Positions 8,675 through 15,084 of a DNA stretch of 64,000 bases are shown one piece after another. The notes under the pieces were generated by a model. The model had not been told where the DNA came from, ran no database searches, and worked only from the letters and a program-made list of their open reading frames with translations. The number at the start of each line of letters is the position of its first letter. The first letter of the stretch is position 1. The position numbers and the translations under genes are program-made. Where the stretch lies: contig WRKM01000015.1 of the NCBI GenBank assembly GCA_009778065.1, forward strand, positions 1-64,000, in the 5' to 3' direction. Source of the stretch: Oscillospiraceae bacterium (GTDB taxonomy: Bacteria > Bacillota > Clostridia > Oscillospirales > Ruminococcaceae).

Positions 8675-8832
8675 TTTCTATTACCTCCGTGAGCCAAATT
8701 ATAGGGTTGCATACGTCCATGTATATCCTCAAATTCGTCCGCCGCCCTCTCTGATATTATTATACTCTTCTCCGTTATCCTCTCTACACCCGCAAATTCC
8801 CATACAGACCAATTCCCTCTAATAGTAGTGTA
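8671..8832 (-). other. Transcribed leader with an open frame lacking a usable start
   Basis: Between the promoter at 8827-8855 and the 68-aa gene, the minus strand keeps a frame open for 53 codons (WEFAGVERITEKS ... EDIHGRMQPYNLAHGGNRK) that ends exactly in an ATGA overlap with the next start. It has no ATG, GTG or TTG until the internal methionine, which would give a 13-codon leader peptide. A second frame starting at an ATG gives 24 codons. It may be the decayed end of a partner gene or a coupling leader. Confidence 0.25.
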
Positions 8833-8855
8833 TCATAATAAATATGCTTTGTCAA
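8827..8855 (-). promoter_or_regulatory. Sigma-A promoter upstream of the 68-aa gene
   Basis: On the minus strand TTGACA, 17-bp spacer, TACACT. Transcription would start near 8820 and give a leader of about 145 nt before the 68-aa gene. Confidence 0.7.
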
Positions 8856-9080
8856 ATGTATTTGAAATTTATTTTATTATGATATATGACATTTCACAAA
8901 AACAGCCAAAAAAGAAATAAATAATATAGCTATTTCGACGGCAACGCCGAAAAAAGCGGCGCGGAATACTGCCGCATTGCCAATGGCGGCGAATCAATAA
9001 CGGGATAACCTCTGACGATAGCACAGAGCGGCATTTAGCCGCTCTGTTGATTTGTGCCGTGGTTGCTTAATCAAGGACTT
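8856..9080. other. Intergenic region with one perfect hairpin
   Basis: CAGAGCGGC (9024-9032) pairs perfectly with GCCGCTCTG (9038-9046) over an ATTTA loop, 35 bp past the lipoprotein stop codon, with no T-tract on either strand. It may act as a transcript end or stabiliser. No gene is seen in the rest. Confidence 0.5.
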
Positions 9081-9764
9081 CTACGGTTTGGAGTAATAAT
9101 ACCCTCTTTCGAGCAAATCAACAACGCCTGTCGGCGGACCGTAATCAACGACCGGACCTTCTTTTGTAGGGAACATATTGTTCAGCCTATAGAAATGTTC
9201 TAACTCAATAAACCCTCCATCATCATCTGTCATTCCCTCTCCTTCATCATATATTTTCAAGAAATCATAATAAATCACATTACCTACAACCTCTATTCCA
9301 ATTATTGAATCATAATAGCTTAGGTCCGGCGTACTCTCCCTGATTATTTTTCCCACAAATTGCACGGCTCTTCCTTGCTCGTCATAGGACACTAAACGCA
9401 TAAAGTTGAAATAGCCATGACGTCCATCACTAAGAACATAATCATCCGTTACCGGATTAAAGAACTCGGCATCGCCGAGATTTTCCGGGAAACCCTCCGG
9501 CATGGGGATGGTACCGTAGGTCGTGCCGGGGTCATTGCCATTGCCGGGGTCGGGGTCGCCTGTGCCGGGGTCGGGGTCATTATCGCCGTTGCCCTGCGTT
9601 TGGTTCGGTGACGGCGTGGATGTATCGGGCGCGGACGGTGTTTCCGATGGCGGCGGTGTGTTGGTGCTGCCGCCCGAAGTGTTGTTGCCGCTATCAGAGC
9701 AAGAGGCTAATGCGAATACCATTATCAGCGCAATGGCGAGCGCGAATATTTTTGTTGTTTTCAT
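9081..9764 (-). CDS. Putative lipoprotein with a proline/glycine/aspartate-rich linker
   Basis: A 227-aa protein with a type II signal peptide (MKTTKIFALAIALIMVFA then lipobox LASC, Cys22), so it is predicted to be lipid-anchored outside the membrane. Residues 25-85 are a low-complexity linker of T, P, S and then DPDPGTG/DPGNGN repeats. The remaining roughly 140 residues are a globular domain rich in aromatic residues (YFNFMRLVSYDEQ, EVVGNVIYYDFL) that I do not recognise. GGGGAG lies 10 bp before the start. It begins 20 bp after the stop of the 58-aa gene and could share its transcript. The function is unknown. Confidence 0.8.
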   Translation of the reverse strand: MKTTKIFALAIALIMVFALASCSDSGNNTSGGSTNTPPPSETPSAPDTSTPSPNQTQGNGDNDPDPGTGDPDPGNGNDPGTTYGTIPMPEGFPENLGDAEFFNPVTDDYVLSDGRHGYFNFMRLVSYDEQGRAVQFVGKIIRESTPDLSYYDSIIGIEVVGNVIYYDFLKIYDEGEGMTDDDGGFIELEHFYRLNNMFPTKEGPVVDYGPPTGVVDLLERGYYYSKP

Positions 9765-9784
9765 GGTCTGTGTACTCCCCTTTA

Positions 9785-9961
9785 TTATTTCTGTGTTTGT
9801 GTTGCGCTTTCGATAATTTTGAAACCGTGTTTTTTTGCGGCGGCTTCTGCGATTTTGTTTGTTCGCTCCGCACGTTGCGCGGGGGTCAACCCTTTTGTTT
9901 CTTCGTATATTTGAAGTCGGATATGATTGACCTCTTGCTCGATTTTACTAATCGTCATCAT
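9785..9961 (-). CDS. Small helical protein, probable partner of a PIN-type toxin (58 aa)
   Basis: A 58-aa open frame beginning ATG-ATG, with GGAGG 9 bp upstream. The sequence (KIEQEVNHIRLQIYEET, then LTPAQRAERTNKIAEAAAKK) is charged and helical and resembles the small proteins found beside PIN-domain genes. Its start lies inside the last codons of the PIN-domain remnant (14-bp overlap), as in a two-gene toxin-antitoxin operon. I infer that it is the surviving member of such a pair; no biochemical role can be assigned. Confidence 0.6.
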   Translation of the reverse strand: MMTISKIEQEVNHIRLQIYEETKGLTPAQRAERTNKIAEAAAKKHGFKIIESATQTQK

Positions 9962-10100
9962 TTTCTACAACCTCCATCGGATTAAAAATTTCGACGGCGC
10001 GGTAGCCGTTCAATGCGTTTATATTTCCTGTTCCGATTTTCGTCTTGCGCTTGACGATGTGTTGAAAGTTCATGCTGATTATCATGTCTAAGTAGCTATT
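9948..10100 (-). pseudogene. C-terminal remnant of a PIN-domain ribonuclease-type toxin
   Basis: The minus strand encodes about 46 residues with the look of a PIN-domain end: SMNFQHIVKRK, then GNINALNGYRAVEIFNPMEV. The usual N-terminal two thirds, with the first catalytic acidic residues, are absent. The frame runs back into the left edge of the 91-bp repeat array at about 10100, where recognisable protein sequence ends. It could still be translated from ATG 10085 or 10073, but it lacks the active site. Confidence 0.55.
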
Positions 10101-10301
10101 GCCCGCGGTGGTTCACCGCTGGAGTATGCTGTACTAAATACGAACCACCGACCCGACAACAATCACTACCTTATAGAGTAGCTGAAATATTGCCCGCGGT
10201 GGCTTACCGCCGGAGTATACTGTACTAAATACGAACCACCGACCCGACAACAATCACTACCTTATAGAGTAGCAGAAATATTGCCCGCGGTGGCTCACTG
10301 C
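10101..10301 (-). repeat. 91-bp tandem repeats trailing tRNA-Ala (structured, tRNA-3'-end derived)
   Basis: Two full units (10101-10191 and 10192-10282) differ at about five positions. A third starts at 10283 and runs into the tRNA 3' end. Read from the tRNA outward (minus strand), each unit has a 6-bp stem with an AGC or AAC triloop, then GGGCAATATT opening a longer imperfect hairpin with CTAC/GTAG inside, then a T-arm-like GGTGGTTCG and a decayed acceptor end (TATACTCC against TATGCTCC in the tRNA). The stem loops vary in sequence yet keep pairing. There is no CRISPR-like spacer structure. See the similar element after tRNA-Leu. Confidence 0.8.
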
Positions 10302-10374
10302 TGGAGCATAGGGGACTCGAACCCCTGACCCCCACACTGCCAGTGTGGTGCGCTCCCAACTGCGCTAATGCCCC
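10302..10374 (-). tRNA. tRNA-Ala (anticodon GGC)
   Basis: A 73-nt cloverleaf on the minus strand. The acceptor stem GGGGCAT/ATGCTCC contains the G3:U70 pair that identifies alanine tRNA. The anticodon stem CCACA/TGTGG holds loop CTGGCAG with anticodon GGC, and the T-arm loop is TTCGAGT. The discriminator base is A, and the CCA end is not encoded (A is followed by GCA). Confidence 0.95.
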
Positions 10375-10383
10375 GATGACACA

Positions 10384-10412
10384 ATTATAACAGATAATTA
10401 CTACCGTGTCAA
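10384..10412 (-). promoter_or_regulatory. Consensus promoter of tRNA-Ala
   Basis: On the minus strand TTGACA, exactly 17 bp, TATAAT, ending about 10 bp before the mature tRNA 5' end. It is a perfect sigma-A consensus. Confidence 0.9.
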
Positions 10413-10441
10413 CCCCGGTTCTATGTAACTCGGTATAATGC

Positions 10442-10472
10442 GCCGCACCCCGATTTAAAATCAGGGTGCGGC
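10442..10472. other. Stable hairpin without T-tract
   Basis: GCCGCACCC (10442-10450) pairs with GGGTGCGGC (10464-10472), extended inward by GATT/AATC around one mismatch. There is no run of T on either side, so it is not a classical terminator. Confidence 0.5.
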
Positions 10473-10964
10473 ACGCTTTCCAATCCCATATCAAAACTTA
10501 CGATGTTTTTAACTGTTTATGCTTTTTCACAAAAAGTATTAGCGAATTTTACCAAAATTTTCAAAATTCGTCAAAAATCTAACACCCTCGGACGATATAA
10601 ATAATATAATTGCGGTTTTTGTAAATTTGTACTGATTTTTAATGAATTTTTCATGAGTTTTATGTATATATCTTGTAAATTTCTTAAATATTTAAAAATC
10701 ACGCTTACAAATTAATGATTTCGCGCTTTAAATCCCTGAAAAATTCTTTAAGTCTTAAATTTAGCTTAAGAAAACTGCATAAACCTTGATATAATCGAAG
10801 TTTACACGATTATTCGCAGAATATAATTTAAAATTTTATGACATACTATAATTACCTGTCATAGTCTATTATACATCATAGTAGTCAGAATGTCAATACC
10901 TTGATAATCATTTTTTGGAAAAACTTTAGTTCGGTATATTTTTTTAAAAAGACGGCATAGGCTC
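10473..10964. other. AT-rich intergenic region without a recognisable gene
   Basis: About 490 bp with no convincing coding frame or RNA gene. TATGACA and TGTCATA near 10837-10864 form a short inverted repeat that might be a regulator site, but I cannot support a function. Confidence 0.4.
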
Positions 10965-10993
10965 TTGTACATAACCATAATACGGTCTATAAT
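10965..10993 (+). promoter_or_regulatory. Promoter of the XRE regulator gene
   Basis: TTGTAC, 17-bp spacer, TATAAT, ending 64 bp before the GTG start of the XRE gene. Confidence 0.55.
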
Positions 10994-11057
10994 AATTAAA
11001 GGCAATGGATATGTAAAATATATAAATCTATAAGCGCAAAGGAGGTGTACTATAGTT

Positions 11058-11402
11058 GTGGAAAAGCAATTGATACAAAGAAATTTTGGCGATAAGGTAA
11101 AAAGGTATCGCACCGTAAATGGTAAGAGTCAAGAGGAATTGGCGTTGGAGTCGGAAATAAGCACCGCTTATCTTGGGCAAATTGAGCGCGGTATGAGATG
11201 TCCTACGATAGACACTTTACTGAAAATCAGCAGAGTATTAAAAATTTCACCTTCGCGGTTGCTTGATTGTGAAGAAGATGCTGAAAATTCGGAAGCTCAG
11301 ATAATAATCACTAACTCAATGACCCATGTTCGCTGTGAAGACAAAAAGAAGCTCGCTATCATTTTTGAGCAGATTGTCAGGGTATATAACGGGGAGTATT
11401 AA
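11058..11402 (+). CDS. XRE-family transcriptional regulator
   Basis: A 114-aa protein with a cro/C1-type helix-turn-helix at about residues 10-66: GKSQEELALESEISTAYLGQ, then ERGMRCPTIDTLLKISRVL. The last 45 residues form a short helical region without a known effector domain (DKKKLAIIFEQIVRVY). It starts at GTG 11058 behind GGAGGTG (11041-11047). The gene stands alone upstream of spoIIID with no phage genes nearby, so it is likely a chromosomal regulator. The target is unknown. Confidence 0.85.
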   Translation: MEKQLIQRNFGDKVKRYRTVNGKSQEELALESEISTAYLGQIERGMRCPTIDTLLKISRVLKISPSRLLDCEEDAENSEAQIIITNSMTHVRCEDKKKLAIIFEQIVRVYNGEY

Positions 11403-11499
11403 CTATTCCGAACAAACCCCGTTACTACAATAATGTAATTAATTCTCCTTTCTCCGCATATAAATCTGGTAAACCGATTTACAGCGGAGGGGCGATAAC

Positions 11500-11790
11500 G
11501 TGAGACGTAATTTCAGAACAGCTCCCGACTTTGGGACTAAGCAGGAAAGATGTGTAAGTCTGGGAAAGTATATCATCGGTAACAACGCGACTGTCAGAGA
11601 AGCCGCAAGGGTTTTTGGAATAAGCAAAAGTACGGTGCATCAAGATATAACAACAAGGCTTGAAAAAACCAACCCGGCTCTACATAAGCAGGTGGGGGCA
11701 GTTTTGGAAAAAAACAAACAGGAGCGTCACATTCGCGGGGGTATGGCGACAAAACTCAAATACAGCGCGGAAAACGTCGGAAGAGTATAA
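11500..11790 (+). CDS. spoIIID: Sporulation transcriptional regulator SpoIIID
   Basis: A 96-aa protein matching SpoIIID over its length. The helix-turn-helix ATVREAARVFGISKSTVHQD is at residues 30-49, followed by RLEKTNPALHKQV and the signature NKQERHIRGGMATKLKY at about 72-88. SpoIIID is a mother-cell DNA-binding protein that tunes sigma-E dependent transcription during sporulation. Translation starts at GTG 11500 with GGAGGGG 8 bp upstream. It carries about 15 extra N-terminal residues compared with the usual roughly 85-95 aa protein. A strong hairpin terminator follows. Its presence shows that the organism has an endospore programme. Confidence 0.95.
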   Translation: MRRNFRTAPDFGTKQERCVSLGKYIIGNNATVREAARVFGISKSTVHQDITTRLEKTNPALHKQVGAVLEKNKQERHIRGGMATKLKYSAENVGRV

Positions 11791-11801
11791 AAAAAGGTCC
11801 G

Positions 11802-11845
11802 AGGGCTGACGGATTTACGTCAGCCCTAAAAAATAATTTTTTTTG
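11802..11845 (+). terminator. Terminator after spoIIID
   Basis: AGGGCTGACG (11802-11811) pairs perfectly with CGTCAGCCCT (11818-11827); an A-rich stretch and then a run of eight T follow at 11838-11845. Confidence 0.8.
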
Positions 11846-11877
11846 TGAATTTTTTGTATTAAAATGTAAAATTATAG

Positions 11878-11907
11878 TTGCTTTTTATGTAATTATATGT
11901 TATAATT
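11878..11907 (+). promoter_or_regulatory. Promoter of the oxygen-defence operon with overlapping palindrome
   Basis: TTGCTT, 17-bp spacer, TATAAT (11901-11906). AATTATA-TGT-TATAATT (11891-11907) is a 17-bp palindrome covering the -10 box. The AT-rich form is reminiscent of Fur/PerR-family boxes, which would suit the genes downstream, but the match to a known consensus is not exact. Confidence 0.55.
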
Positions 11908-11975
11908 TTGCATAGGTAGAGTATTCACTATAAAACTAAAGTGCGAAAAACACGAAAAAAACCGGAGGAGCTTAG

Positions 11976-13823
11976 ATGTATTGTATCAGAAAAATTACCG
12001 ATGATTTGACATGGGTGGGTGTAAATGACCGTCGTTTAGCGATGTTTGAGGGTGTTTATTCCGTTCCCGCCGGAGTTTCTTATAACTCTTATTTACTACA
12101 TGATGAAAAAATCGTACTTTTTGACACTGTTGACAAGGCTGTAAGGCAACGATTTCTTGAAAATGTCGAGGCGGCGTTGAACGGAAAAAAGCCGGATTAT
12201 CTCGTAGTACAGCATATGGAACCCGACCATTCTGCCGCTCTGTCGGATATAACGGGTAAATATCCGGAAATGAAAATTGTCTGTAATGCAAAGACGCTTG
12301 CATTTATAAAGCAATTTCACGATTTTGATTCGGATTCAAGAGTTATAATAGTCGGGGAAAACGACACGCTTGACACAGGGCGGCATAAGCTTAATTTTAT
12401 AATGGCGCCGATGGTTCATTGGCCTGAGGTTATGGTTACATACGATTCTGTCGATAAAATATTGTTCTCTGCTGATGCTTTCGGTTGTTTCGGGGCTTTA
12501 AACGGCGCGATTTTCGCAGACGAGGTAGACTTTGAAAAAGACTATATGGACGAAGCACGAAGGTATTATACAAACATAGTCGGCAAATACGGTCCTCAGG
12601 CGGAAGCGTTATTGGACAAGGCTTCAGGTGTAGACATTAAAATGCTCTGTCCTCTCCACGGCTTTGTGTGGCGGAGGAATCTGAGAGATTTTATAGACAA
12701 ATACAACCTTTGGAGCAGGTATGAGCCGGAGGAATACGGCGTTATGATTGCTTATGCCTCCGTTTACGGAAACACCGAAAACGCCGCGGAAATCCTCGCC
12801 TGCCGCCTCAGAGAAAAGGGTGTTAAAACTGTAATGTTTGACGTTTCTGTTACGCCCGCCTCAGAGATAGTATCGGCGGCTTTCAGGTGGAGTCATTTAG
12901 TTTTTGCGTCCACCACGTACAACGCCGGAATTTTTGTAACTATGGAAGCCTTAATAAACGACCTTGTGTCTCATAATATTCAAGGTCGCACCGTGGGTAT
13001 AATTGAGAATGGTTCGTGGGCGGCGACCAGCGGCGGACTAATCCGTAAAAAGTTAGAAAAATGCCGAAACATGAATATCCTTGATAACATGGTCAGCATA
13101 AAGTCCTCTTTAAAGACCCCGCAGATTTCAGAGCTTGACGCTCTTGCTGATGTAATTGTTACGTCTTTGCCTAATGCAAAAAGAGCCGAGCCGATTTCTT
13201 CAAATCTAAGTGAAACCGATAAAAACACATTATTTAAAATTTCATATGGTTTGTTTGTTTTAACCGCTAAGGACGGTAAAAAAGATAACGGCTGTATAAT
13301 AAACACCGCTTCTCAGGTAACAGATAATCCTTGCAGGATAAGCGTTATTATTAATAAAGTTAACCTGACACATGATATGATATTAAAAACAGGCGAGTTT
13401 AATATTTCCATTCTGACCGAGAGTTCAGATTTTGATGTGTTTAAACGCTTCGGCTTCGAGAGCGGAAGAGATACGGACAAGTTCGATAAATCCGAGACCG
13501 AAAGCCGCACTCAAAATGGCATACGATATATAACCGAATCAGTTAACAGTGTGATTAGCGCGAAAGTGATATCCACCACTGATTGCGGTACGCACACGAT
13601 TTTCATAGCCGATATTACGCAAGCTTTTATCTTATCGGACGAGCCGTCGCTAACTTATCAGTATTATTTTGACCATATCAAACCGAAGCCGAGCCTTTCA
13701 AAGGGACAGAAAAAAGGATATATTTGTAAAATCTGTGCTTATATCCACGAGGATGACATACTCCCCGACGATTTCATCTGCCCCCTTTGCAAGCACGGCG
13801 CGAGCGACTTTGAGCCGCTTTAA
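11976..13823 (+). CDS. Multidomain flavodiiron protein (FDP, flavodoxin, flavin reductase and rubredoxin domains)
   Basis: A 615-aa fusion. Residues 1-250 are the metallo-beta-lactamase-like diiron domain with all six expected ligands (H80, E82, D84, H148, D167, H228). Residues 256-395 are a flavodoxin domain ([10 protein letters not shown]). Residues about 415-560 are a flavin-reductase-like FMN domain ([15 protein letters not shown], then [10 protein letters not shown]). Residues 581-615 are a rubredoxin with C584, C587, C602 and C605. FDPs reduce O2 to water (or NO to N2O) in the cytoplasm of anaerobes. The attached domains can deliver electrons internally, so an external rubredoxin reductase may not be needed. 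GGAGGAG precedes the ATG. It leads an operon with rubredoxin, ferritin and superoxide reductase. Confidence 0.93.
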   Translation: MYCIRKITDDLTWVGVNDRRLAMFEGVYSVPAGVSYNSYLLHDEKIVLFDTVDKAVRQRFLENVEAALNGKKPDYLVVQHMEPDHSAALSDITGKYPEMKIVCNAKTLAFIKQFHDFDSDSRVIIVGENDTLDTGRHKLNFIMAPMVHWPEVMVTYDSVDKILFSADAFGCFGALNGAIFADEVDFEKDYMDEARRYYTNIVGKYGPQAEALLDKASGVDIKMLCPLHGFVWRRNLRDFIDKYNLWSRYEPEEYGVMIAYASVYGNTENAAEILACRLREKGVKTVMFDVSVTPASEIVSAAFRWSHLVFASTTYNAGIFVTMEALINDLVSHNIQGRTVGIIENGSWAATSGGLIRKKLEKCRNMNILDNMVSIKSSLKTPQISELDALADVIVTSLPNAKRAEPISSNLSETDKNTLFKISYGLFVLTAKDGKKDNGCIINTASQVTDNPCRISVIINKVNLTHDMILKTGEFNISILTESSDFDVFKRFGFESGRDTDKFDKSETESRTQNGIRYITESVNSVISAKVISTTDCGTHTIFIADITQAFILSDEPSLTYQYYFDHIKPKPSLSKGQKKGYICKICAYIHEDDILPDDFICPLCKHGASDFEPL

Positions 13824-13878
13824 AAATCTGTCGTTTTTTGAAATAACCCATAAAAAACAAATGAAAGGAGAAAAAGCC

Positions 13879-14034
13879 ATGAAATATGTATGCGGTGTAT
13901 GCGGGTATATATACGACGAATCAGTCGGCTCCCCTGACAGCGGTATCGTAGCCGGCACGAAATGGGATGATGTTCCCGATGATTTCGTTTGCCCGCTTTG
14001 CGGTGTAGGCAAAGACATGTTTAACCCGGAATAA
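13879..14034 (+). CDS. Rubredoxin
   Basis: A 51-aa classical rubredoxin. CGVCGY (C5, C8) and CPLCGV (C38, C41) hold one Fe(SCys)4 centre, and the conserved [11 protein letters not shown] lies between them. It transfers single electrons to oxygen- and superoxide-reducing partners. The start is ATG 13879 with AAAGGAG 8 bp upstream; an upstream in-frame extension has no ribosome site and is not used. It sits between the FDP fusion and ferritin, and may also feed the desulfoferrodoxin. Confidence 0.95.
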   Translation: MKYVCGVCGYIYDESVGSPDSGIVAGTKWDDVPDDFVCPLCGVGKDMFNPE

Positions 14035-14051
14035 AAACAAGGAGAGGCATA

Positions 14052-14570
14052 ATGCTAAGTAAAAAGTTAACCAAAGCGTTAAACGAGCAGGTAAACGCCG
14101 AGTATTATTCGGCATATCTGTATCTTTCCATGTCTGCCGCCATGAACAGCATCGGCTTAAAGGGCGTTTCAAGCTGGCTTTTTGTGCAGGCACAGGAAGA
14201 GTTGGCTCACGGCATTAACATCTATCGGTATATTTTAGAACGCTCCGGCGAGGCGGCTTTTGCGCCAATTGAACAGCCGTCCGCTTCTTTTTCCGATATT
14301 AATGCTGTTTTTAAAGAGGTTCTGTCCCACGAAAAAAAAGTCACAAAGAGCATAAATTCCATTGCCACCCTTGCCATGCAGGAACTTGACCACGCCTGTT
14401 ATCAGTTTATGATGTGGTATGTGGACGAACAGGTTGAAGAAGAAGCAAATGTGTCGGAAATCTTGGACAAGCTCCGCCTGATTGGCGATAACAAGGGGCT
14501 TTTACTGACTCTTGACAACGAGCTCGGCACAAGGGTTTTTGTAGACCCTTTCCCGCCGAAAACTAATTAA
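14052..14570 (+). CDS. ftn: Bacterial non-heme ferritin
   Basis: A 172-aa ferritin that assembles into an iron storage cage. The four-helix bundle carries ferroxidase-type residues E17 (NAEYYSAYLYL), E50 and H53 (QAQEELAHG), with a later acidic helix (EQVEEEANVSEIL). It oxidises and stores Fe(II), lowering Fenton chemistry. GGAGAGG precedes the ATG and the gene follows rubredoxin by 17 bp. The length is normal for FtnA-type proteins. Placement with O2- and superoxide-removing genes supports a shared oxidative-stress operon. Confidence 0.95.
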   Translation: MLSKKLTKALNEQVNAEYYSAYLYLSMSAAMNSIGLKGVSSWLFVQAQEELAHGINIYRYILERSGEAAFAPIEQPSASFSDINAVFKEVLSHEKKVTKSINSIATLAMQELDHACYQFMMWYVDEQVEEEANVSEILDKLRLIGDNKGLLLTLDNELGTRVFVDPFPPKTN

Positions 14571-14590
14571 AGTAAAGGAGTATCTTTCTT

Positions 14591-14974
14591 ATGTGCGGAA
14601 ATCAAAAGTTTTTTATCTGTAAACATTGCGGTAATCTTATAGGTCTTATTGACAACAAGGGCGTTCCTATGAGCTGTTGCGGCGAAAAGATGACGGAACT
14701 CGTCCCTAACACGGTAGAAGCAAGCACAGAAAAGCATCTGCCCGTTGCCGCTGTTTCGGGAAACAGTATTAATGTTAAAATAGGAAGTGTAGCGCATCCG
14801 ATGGAGGAAAAGCACTATATTCAATTTGTTTACATTGAGACAGAACGCGGCGGTCAGCGTAAATGCTTAAAAATCGGCGAAGAGCCTGATTTGACCTTCT
14901 GCTTTGCAGACGATAAGCCTGTCGCAGTTTATGCTTATTGTAATCTTCACGGTTTATGGAAAACCGCTTTGTAA
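14591..14974 (+). CDS. dfx: Desulfoferrodoxin (superoxide reductase)
   Basis: A 127-aa two-iron superoxide reductase. The N-terminal desulforedoxin centre has C10, C13, C29 and C30. The catalytic Fe(His)4Cys centre has EKHLPV (H49), H69, H75 and the C-terminal CNLHGLW (C117, H120). It reduces superoxide to hydrogen peroxide without releasing O2, using electrons from rubredoxin. It lies 20 bp after ferritin behind AAAGGAG and is the last gene of the operon, followed by a hairpin at 14989. Confidence 0.95.
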   Translation: MCGNQKFFICKHCGNLIGLIDNKGVPMSCCGEKMTELVPNTVEASTEKHLPVAAVSGNSINVKIGSVAHPMEEKHYIQFVYIETERGGQRKCLKIGEEPDLTFCFADDKPVAVYAYCNLHGLWKTAL

Positions 14975-14988
14975 ACGGAACTTTACAG

Positions 14989-15009
14989 CGCCCGATTTTA
15001 AATCGGGCG
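14989..15009. other. Hairpin after the superoxide reductase gene
   Basis: CGCCCGATT (14989-14997) and AATCGGGCG (15001-15009) form a perfect 9-bp stem with a 3-base loop, followed by TCTTGTCC rather than a T-tract. It may terminate or process the transcript. Confidence 0.5.
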
Positions 15010-15084
15010 TCTTGTCCGACAGCGTTCAATCCTTAAAAACGGTATACAATCTACTCAATATTTTACATTTAAAAGAGGGGACAA

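Noticed and set aside
9417-9816. Overlapping plus-strand frames opposite the lipoprotein gene
   Set aside because: They mirror the low-complexity P/G/D-rich linker of the minus-strand gene and have no ribosome sites.
10101-10301. CRISPR array
   Set aside because: The units are contiguous 91-bp near-identical repeats without unique spacers, and no cas genes are present.
10225-10494. 89-codon open frame across tRNA-Ala
   Set aside because: It covers a clear tRNA gene and its promoter and has no ribosome site; a chance frame.
13669-13878. Longer N-terminus for rubredoxin
   Set aside because: The extension lies in the end of the flavodiiron gene in another frame; a strong ribosome site marks ATG 13879.
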